Positions 5,311 through 9,551 of a DNA stretch of 9,551 nucleotides are shown in pieces. Where the stretch lies: assembly GCA_964423545.1 (NCBI GenBank), contig CAYRFV010000225.1, positions 1 through 9,551 on the forward strand, given 5' to 3'. Below the pieces are notes generated by a model that saw only the letters and a list, made by a program, of their open reading frames with translations, was not told where the DNA came from and searched no databases. This DNA comes from JALOOE01 sp964423545. Lineage in GTDB: Bacteria > Chloroflexota > Anaerolineae > CG2-30-64-16. Numbering within the stretch: the stretch's first letter is position 1; each line of letters starts with the position of its first letter. The position numbers were made by a program, and so were the translations under genes.

Positions 5311-6516
5311 ATGGCAACACCGATCACCATCCGAGACATCCGCGTCATCGCCACCCAGCCGGCGGGACAGCGACTGGTCATCGTCAAGGTTATCACCTCT
5401 GAGCCAGGGCTGTATGGCCTCGGCTGCGCCACCTTCACACAGCGCTTTCATGCCGTCATCGCGGCGCTCGAAGGGCATCTGAAGCCGTTCGCCCTCGGCC
5501 GGGACGTATCGCGCATCGAGGAGTTCTGGCAGATGGCGATGGTCAACGGCTACTGGCGAAACGGCCCTGTGTTGAACAACGCCATCTCCGGCATCGACCA
5601 GGCGCTATGGGATATCAAGGGCAAGCTGGCAGGAATGCCCGTCTACGATCTGCTGGGCGGCAAGTGCCGCGAAGCGGCGGCCGTCTACACGCATGCTGAT
5701 GGCCGCGAGCCGCAGGAGGTCGAGGAGAACGTCCGCAAGTTCATGGCCGAGGGCTATCGCTACATCCGCATCCAGATGGGCGGATACGGCGGCCGCGGCG
5801 CCGCGCTCGTCAAACCGGACGGCGCGCCCGACGGCGCATACTTCGATCCGCGCGGCTACATGCGCAACATGCTGCGCATGATGGCGCACGTGCGCGGCGC
5901 AGTCGGGGACGAGGTCGAGTTGCTCCACGATGTGCATGAACGGCTCAGCCCGATCGACGCCGTGCAGTTCGCCAAAGACGTCGAGCCGTTTCGGCTCTTC
6001 TTCCTGGAAGACAGTCTGGCGCCGGAGGACATCGAGTGGTTCCGCATGATGCGCAGCCAGTGCGCCACGCCGCTGGCGATGGGCGAGCTGTTCAACAGCC
6101 CGCACGAATGGCTGCCGTTGATCAAGGACCGGCTGATCGACTTCATCCGCATGCATGTCAGCCAGATGGGAGGCATCACGCCGGCGCGCCACGTGGCCGC
6201 CATGGCCAACCTGTTCGGCGTGCGCACCGCCTGGCATGGTCCCGGCGACACCTCGCCCGTGGGTCATGCAGCAAACCTGCACCTGGATCTCTGGGCGCCC
6301 AACTTCGGCATCCAGGAATGGTGCCGCTTCAACGACCTGGTCTACGAGATGTTCCCCGGCCTCCCGGTGGTGCGCAACGGCTACATGATTCCGAACGATA
6401 AACCCGGGCTCGGCATCGATATCGACGAGAAGCTCGCCGCAAAGCACCCGTGCCAGGACTGGGTGGAGGGCTGGACACAAACCCGCCTGCCGGATGGCAG
6501 CCCCGCGCGCCCATGA
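5311..6516 (+). CDS. Mannonate dehydratase/RspA-family enolase-superfamily enzyme
   Basis: A 401-aa cytoplasmic sugar-acid dehydratase of the ManD group, which removes water from D-mannonate (and in some members D-gluconate) using Mg2+. Residues 1-120 are the capping domain, with ALWDIKGKLAGMPVYDLLGG at 98-117. The barrel carries the ManD signature: YTHADG with His128, LLHDVHE with metal ligand Asp207 and base His209, FLEDS with Glu233, MGELFN with Glu259, DFIR with Arg280, HGPGD with His309 and Asp313, and NFGIQE with Glu336. Length matches the family (about 400). Pro311 is where high-activity ManDs have Ala (my recollection), so low activity or a different substrate is plausible. The start is ATG at 5311, with GAGGG 5 nt upstream; the frame is open further upstream but that part is not homologous. 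No clear promoter is visible and no sugar-acid genes are nearby. Enolase-superfamily membership is certain; the exact substrate is not. Confidence 0.9.
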   Translation: MATPITIRDIRVIATQPAGQRLVIVKVITSEPGLYGLGCATFTQRFHAVIAALEGHLKPFALGRDVSRIEEFWQMAMVNGYWRNGPVLNNAISGIDQALWDIKGKLAGMPVYDLLGGKCREAAAVYTHADGREPQEVEENVRKFMAEGYRYIRIQMGGYGGRGAALVKPDGAPDGAYFDPRGYMRNMLRMMAHVRGAVGDEVELLHDVHERLSPIDAVQFAKDVEPFRLFFLEDSLAPEDIEWFRMMRSQCATPLAMGELFNSPHEWLPLIKDRLIDFIRMHVSQMGGITPARHVAAMANLFGVRTAWHGPGDTSPVGHAANLHLDLWAPNFGIQEWCRFNDLVYEMFPGLPVVRNGYMIPNDKPGLGIDIDEKLAAKHPCQDWVEGWTQTRLPDGSPARP

Positions 6517-6557
6517 GGGGATGAACCGCCTGCTTGCGGTGTCCGACGGCTGGGTCC

Positions 6558-6581
6558 TGGGGCAAGTTGCAGCTTGCCCCA
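6558..6581. repeat. Near-perfect palindrome between convergent genes
   Basis: TGGGGCAAG (6558-6566) and CTTGCCCCA (6573-6581) form a 9-bp stem around a 6-nt loop that is itself almost palindromic. It lies 41 bp after the dehydratase stop, between two genes transcribed towards each other. No T-tract follows on either strand, so it may be a weak bidirectional terminator or a small dispersed palindromic repeat. Confidence 0.6.
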
Positions 6582-6673
6582 TTCGCGGGCATTCGCCGTA
6601 ACGGTCGACTGGTCACCCGGGCCAAGTGCTGGCATCGGGATCGCGCCATGAGCCCACGCGTGCCGATGGAACC

Positions 6674-6700
6674 GTCATGGCCGGACTCGCCGACCATGAC
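6674..6700 (-). terminator. Hairpin immediately after comEC
   Basis: GTCATGG (6674-6680) pairs with CCATGAC (6694-6700), and after one mismatch CGG pairs with CCG around a 5-nt loop. On the minus strand it starts at the first base after the comEC TAG (6701-6703). There is no U-tract, so it would act as a U-less terminator or 3'-end protecting hairpin. Confidence 0.45.
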
Positions 6701-8983
6701 CTATCTGTTCCCCATCGCCCGCTCCTGGACCCACAACTTGTCGCCTTCCACAGTCACCTCCACCCACGCGTTTCCGCTCACGAGCGACGCGACGTGTCCA
6801 GCCAGCCAGGCGGTCACTTCGGGAGGGTAGGCGACTCCGGATGGCCGGAGGAGGACCTGCGGCCGGGTCGCGTCGAGGAATGTCGCCGTGAGACAGGCGG
6901 ACGGGCAGATGCCCGGCATTTTCAGCAGGGTGATCGACAGGCCGGTCCCTGCATCCTTCACCAGTGCGGCCTGCACCTCGGGCCGGAGCACGGACGGCAG
7001 GAGGGTCGTGAAGTCGCCAGCGCGCAGCAGCCAGCCGTCATCGGCCGGCAGCCGCAGCAGCTCGACGCCGTCGCCCAGGCGCACGATCGTGCCCGCAGAG
7101 GTTCGGGCCGGGTCGAGCGGGCGCGCGGCGGGCCAGAGCTTCCCGGCTTCCGGTCCGATCGCGAGATCAACCCCCTGCCGCCAGCCGCGGAGTGCGGATC
7201 GCGTCGCAGCGGCAAGCGCAGCGCCGTCGCCGCGGCCATCCCAGATCCAGGCCCGTCTCCCGCCCGGCGTCGTCACCAACACCGACTCGCCGCCCGCAGC
7301 AGGGATGAATGTCACGTGAAGCAGGCCGTCGGACTTGAGGCCCAAGACGGCCGCCAGCAAGGCGGGCGCTGCAATCACTGCCAGCCAGGTCGCCGCCTGG
7401 CGCGGAGCAGGCAGCCGCGGCACAAGGGTCCGCCCCTGCGACCCTCCGCGCAAGAGCAGGGTGCGCCAGCGATGAGCCAACAGGACCGCGACCAGGATGA
7501 CGAGGTAGAGCACGGCGGCCGCGCGACCGGGTGCGCCGGTGGCGACCGACGCGAACGGCAAAGCGGCCAGCGATTTGACGATCGTGGTCGTGTAGGTCAG
7601 GAAGAACCAGGGGACGACCGCGGCAATCTGGCCCAGCGGCTCCGCGAGCAGGCCGACGAACAGCGTCATCAGGCCACCGACCACGATCGGCGGCTGCGCC
7701 GGCAGGATCAGGAAGTTGGCCAACGCCCCAACCAGCGACAGGCGGCCGAATCGGAGGAGGATCAGCGGGAGGGTGAACACCTGCACGGCCAGCGTCACGA
7801 TCAGGCCATCGGTCAGCAGGCCGAGCATCCGATGCGCTTGCTCTTGCGGCAGGCGTGGCGCCAGAATGCGCTCGAGGCGCGCCTTGAGCGGCGGGGTGAA
7901 AAGGATCAGGCCAAGGGTCGCAGCAAAGCTGAGTTGAAAGCCGACATCCCACAGCGCCGACGGGTTGCCCAGCGTCATCAAGAACGCGGCGAAACAGAGC
8001 GAGACGTAGGCAGTGCTCGTCCGACCCACTGCGATGCCGAACACCAGGAGCACGCCCATGACCCCGGCGCGCAGGGCCGACGGGTCGGCGCCCACCAGCA
8101 GCACGTAGAGCACGATCACTGAAGCCGTGAGCACAGCAGCGAAGCTCTTCCGCACCAGGATACACAGCAGCCCCATCAGCACGACGGTGAGCAGTGCGAT
8201 GTTGCTGCCGGAGATGACTATGACGTGCGTCGTGCCGGTTGCACGGAACGCCTCTTCCACCTGCTTCGGAATGCCGCCCTCGACGCCGAGCAGCATCCCG
8301 TTGGCCAGCGCAGCCACCGGCTCGGGCAAGACGCGGTTCAGCAGCGCCGACCCATCCGCACGCAGACCATAGAGCGCCGTCCAGAAGGGGCTGCCCTGGC
8401 CGCGCGCGACCAACTCGATGCGGCGGCTCTGAAGCAGGCTGCCGACGCCGCGACTGCTCAGAAAGGCAGCGTAGTCGAAGCCGCTGAATGACGACGGTGA
8501 TATCAGGCTGCCGGTCACGCGTATCCGGTCGCCGTACCCGTACTCGGGGAAGCGCAAGGCCTGCACCAGCGCATCGCCCTGCACGGGACGCGTCTGCCCC
8601 GCGATGGATAGTCTCTCAGCGCGCAGCCGATACGAAACGCGCGTCCCCGTCGGATCGGGATAGCCCACAATGACGCCTTCGACAGTCGCAAGCACGGGTT
8701 GCGCTTCGGAGCCTCGGTAGAACGCCAGGTCGCCGGGGGTCAGACAGGGCGAAAGCGGATGCGCCTGGTAGCGCGCCGCGGCCAGGATGCAGAGCGCGAT
8801 CAGGGCAACCGGCAGCCGGGCTGCCGGCCGCCCGCGCAGTAGCACGCCCGCGATGACCGCGCCGGCAGCGCCGGCGATGAAGAGCCATCCGGGCGTGGCG
8901 CAGCCGATCACGCCCAGAGTCCAGAGCTGGTGCGCCAGCCAGATGCCTCCGATCCAGGCGACGGCGAGGTAGACCAGGGTCAT
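6701..8983 (-). CDS. comEC: ComEC/Rec2-family DNA uptake channel with degenerate C-terminal domain
   Basis: A 760-aa membrane protein forming the inner-membrane channel for single-stranded DNA during natural transformation. Residues 1-75 hold several hydrophobic segments. About 80-195 form the soluble OB-like DUF4131 region, ending in GFDYAAFLSSRGV (168-180). About 215-535 are the multi-helix competence domain with the family hallmark TTHVIVISGSNIALL (251-265). About 554-760 align in place with the metallo-beta-lactamase-like domain, but its usual DVGQGD motif reads IPAAGGES (560-567) and the THxHxDH metal site is absent; the matching stretch is DLAIGPEAGKLWPAAR (609-624). Nuclease-type activity of this domain is therefore probably lost. 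ATG at 8983 has AGAGGG (8989-8994) 5 nt upstream. The S66 peptidase gene lies 179 nt upstream in the same direction, but hairpins separate them. No other competence gene is in view. Confidence 0.9.
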   Translation of the reverse strand: MTLVYLAVAWIGGIWLAHQLWTLGVIGCATPGWLFIAGAAGAVIAGVLLRGRPAARLPVALIALCILAAARYQAHPLSPCLTPGDLAFYRGSEAQPVLATVEGVIVGYPDPTGTRVSYRLRAERLSIAGQTRPVQGDALVQALRFPEYGYGDRIRVTGSLISPSSFSGFDYAAFLSSRGVGSLLQSRRIELVARGQGSPFWTALYGLRADGSALLNRVLPEPVAALANGMLLGVEGGIPKQVEEAFRATGTTHVIVISGSNIALLTVVLMGLLCILVRKSFAAVLTASVIVLYVLLVGADPSALRAGVMGVLLVFGIAVGRTSTAYVSLCFAAFLMTLGNPSALWDVGFQLSFAATLGLILFTPPLKARLERILAPRLPQEQAHRMLGLLTDGLIVTLAVQVFTLPLILLRFGRLSLVGALANFLILPAQPPIVVGGLMTLFVGLLAEPLGQIAAVVPWFFLTYTTTIVKSLAALPFASVATGAPGRAAAVLYLVILVAVLLAHRWRTLLLRGGSQGRTLVPRLPAPRQAATWLAVIAAPALLAAVLGLKSDGLLHVTFIPAAGGESVLVTTPGGRRAWIWDGRGDGAALAAATRSALRGWRQGVDLAIGPEAGKLWPAARPLDPARTSAGTIVRLGDGVELLRLPADDGWLLRAGDFTTLLPSVLRPEVQAALVKDAGTGLSITLLKMPGICPSACLTATFLDATRPQVLLRPSGVAYPPEVTAWLAGHVASLVSGNAWVEVTVEGDKLWVQERAMGNR

Positions 8984-9010
8984 GCGATCCCTCTGAAAGA
9001 CCGCGCGGCG

Positions 9011-9030
9011 GGCCGGTCAGGGGGCCGGCC
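9011..9030. repeat. GC hairpin upstream of comEC
   Basis: GGCCGG (9011-9016) and CCGGCC (9025-9030) form a perfect 6-bp stem with an 8-nt loop. It lies 16 bp upstream of the comEC ribosome binding site on the minus strand, so it would fall in the 5' leader if transcription comes from the peptidase gene. Confidence 0.45.
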
Positions 9031-9042
9031 TATGCAGCGAAA

Positions 9043-9083
9043 GCCGGGCTCGGCGAGCGCAGCCTTGCTGCGCCGGACCCGGC
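9043..9083. repeat. Compound GC-rich hairpin in the peptidase-comEC spacer
   Basis: An inner 7-bp stem GCGCAGC/GCTGCGC (9057-9063 with 9067-9073) has a 3-nt loop. It is enclosed by GCCGGG/CCCGGC (9043-9048 with 9078-9083). No T-tract follows on the minus strand. It may terminate the peptidase transcript, but with its neighbours it looks more like part of a dispersed repeat element. Confidence 0.5.
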
Positions 9084-9117
9084 CGGGCCGGAAGGCATCC
9101 GGTGAGTCGAGTCCTGG

Positions 9118-9137
9118 ATTCCCGCGTGCGCGAGAAT
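9118..9137. repeat. dRS3-like 20-bp inverted repeat
   Basis: The plus strand reads attcccgcgtgcgcgagaat. ATTC and GAAT are the termini and CGCG/CGCG the inner arms, with one mismatch. This is the general form of the widespread ATTCCC...GGGAAT repeats (dRS3-like), often found in many intergenic copies per genome. Only one copy is in this window, so its repetitive nature is inferred from resemblance. Confidence 0.5.
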
Positions 9138-9162
9138 GAGCTGCAACCGCGGTGGGCATGAC

Positions 9163-9551
9163 TCACGGCAGCAGCAGCCGGCCGCCGGGCCAATGCAGCT
9201 GCCAACGCCCGTCGGCATGCGCCTCCACTTCCACGGGCAGCCCTGAGGGCAACACCAGCGGATCATCCAGATGACCGAACGGCAGCCGGCAGATTGCCGG
9301 CACGCCGAGGCGCGCGGCCCAACCGGCCAGGATTTCGTCCACAGTCGGGCCGCCGTAGTCCGCCGCAACCTGGTGATGGAACGAGCCGCACAACAGCCCG
9401 GCGATCCCTTCCAGCTTGCCCGCCAGGTGCATCTGGTGCAGAGCAAAGTCGATCGCATGGGGGCGCTCGTCGATGTCCTCGATCGCCAGGATGTTGCCGC
9501 GCAAGTCGGGGAATGCGGCCGTGCCGCACAGGTTCGCGAGCACAACCAGGC
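9163..9551 (-). CDS. S66-family LD-carboxypeptidase (LdcA/MccF-like), C-terminal part
   Basis: The last 128 residues of a peptidase cut by the right edge; the frame is open through base 9551. LVVLANLCGT matches the 'GGxLxxLxxLxGT' segment of the family, followed by FPDLRGNILAIEDIDERPHAIDFAL (the Glu-containing strand) and GIAGLLCGSF, then RLPFGHLDDPLVLPSGLPVEV with the expected catalytic His. S66 enzymes use a Ser-Glu-His triad to cut L,D-peptide bonds, as in murein tetrapeptide recycling, or to inactivate microcin C-type peptides. The nucleophile Ser lies outside the window. Full-length members are about 300-340 aa, so roughly 60% is missing. A GTG at 9541-9543 is internal and not a start. 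The gene lies upstream of comEC in the same orientation. Confidence 0.85.
   Translation of the reverse strand, partial: LVVLANLCGTAAFPDLRGNILAIEDIDERPHAIDFALHQMHLAGKLEGIAGLLCGSFHHQVAADYGGPTVDEILAGWAARLGVPAICRLPFGHLDDPLVLPSGLPVEVEAHADGRWQLHWPGGRLLLP

Noticed and set aside
6626..8122. Plus-strand open frame of about 498 codons opposite comEC.
   Set aside because: The translation is rich in Arg, Gln, Glu and His with no domain pattern, as expected from the antisense of a hydrophobic, GC-rich membrane protein gene.

Overview
The window is GC-rich, gene-dense bacterial chromosome. Several features together point to a Chloroflexota bacterium (Anaerolineae/Caldilineae-like): a T-box leader, an archaeal-type (AspS2) aspartyl-tRNA synthetase, a fused RluA/RlmI rRNA-modification enzyme, a surface lipoprotein with Thr/Pro-rich linkers and an SH3b domain, and short degenerate heptad repeats. 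This placement is inference; no taxonomic marker gene is present.

Layout from left to right. (1) 1-99, minus: the first 33 codons of a metallophosphoesterase, with its own TTGACA/TATCAT promoter at 138-167. (2) 222-3900, minus: a promoter (3872-3900), then a complete T-box leader, then aspS2 (2091-3395), then 96 nt with no visible terminator, then a 590-aa RluA-RlmI fusion (222-1994). The leader has a GAC specifier codon, a UGGC tRNA-end-binding bulge, and mutually exclusive antiterminator and terminator. This is a translation-related unit probably controlled by the charging of tRNA-Asp. (3) 4005-4968, minus: an SH3b lipoprotein with an extended -10 promoter and a hairpin at its stop codon. 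(4) 5041-5220, minus: a 59-codon stretch that reads like the C-terminus of a secreted beta-rich protein but has no start codon and follows a stop; it looks like a gene fossil. (5) 5311-6516, plus: a mannonate dehydratase/RspA-type enolase-superfamily enzyme, the only plus-strand gene. (6) 6517-6700: a convergent intergenic region with two hairpins. (7) 6701-8983, minus: ComEC/Rec2, whose C-terminal metallo-beta-lactamase domain has lost its metal-binding motifs. (8) 8984-9162: a hairpin-rich spacer resembling a dispersed repeat element. (9) 9163-9551, minus: the C-terminal part of an S66 LD-carboxypeptidase, cut by the window edge.

The best-supported regulatory circuit is the T-box. The downstream AspRS carries His24 and Pro79 where recalled literature places discrimination determinants, so it may be non-discriminating and also make Asp-tRNA-Asn, while the leader senses an Asp codon only. 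I found no CRISPR array, IS element, tRNA or rRNA, and no clear multi-gene defence or biosynthetic system. The most unusual items are the T-box/AspS2 pairing, the rRNA-modification fusion with a heptad repeat inside its first domain, the catalytically degenerate ComEC domain and the protein fossil.
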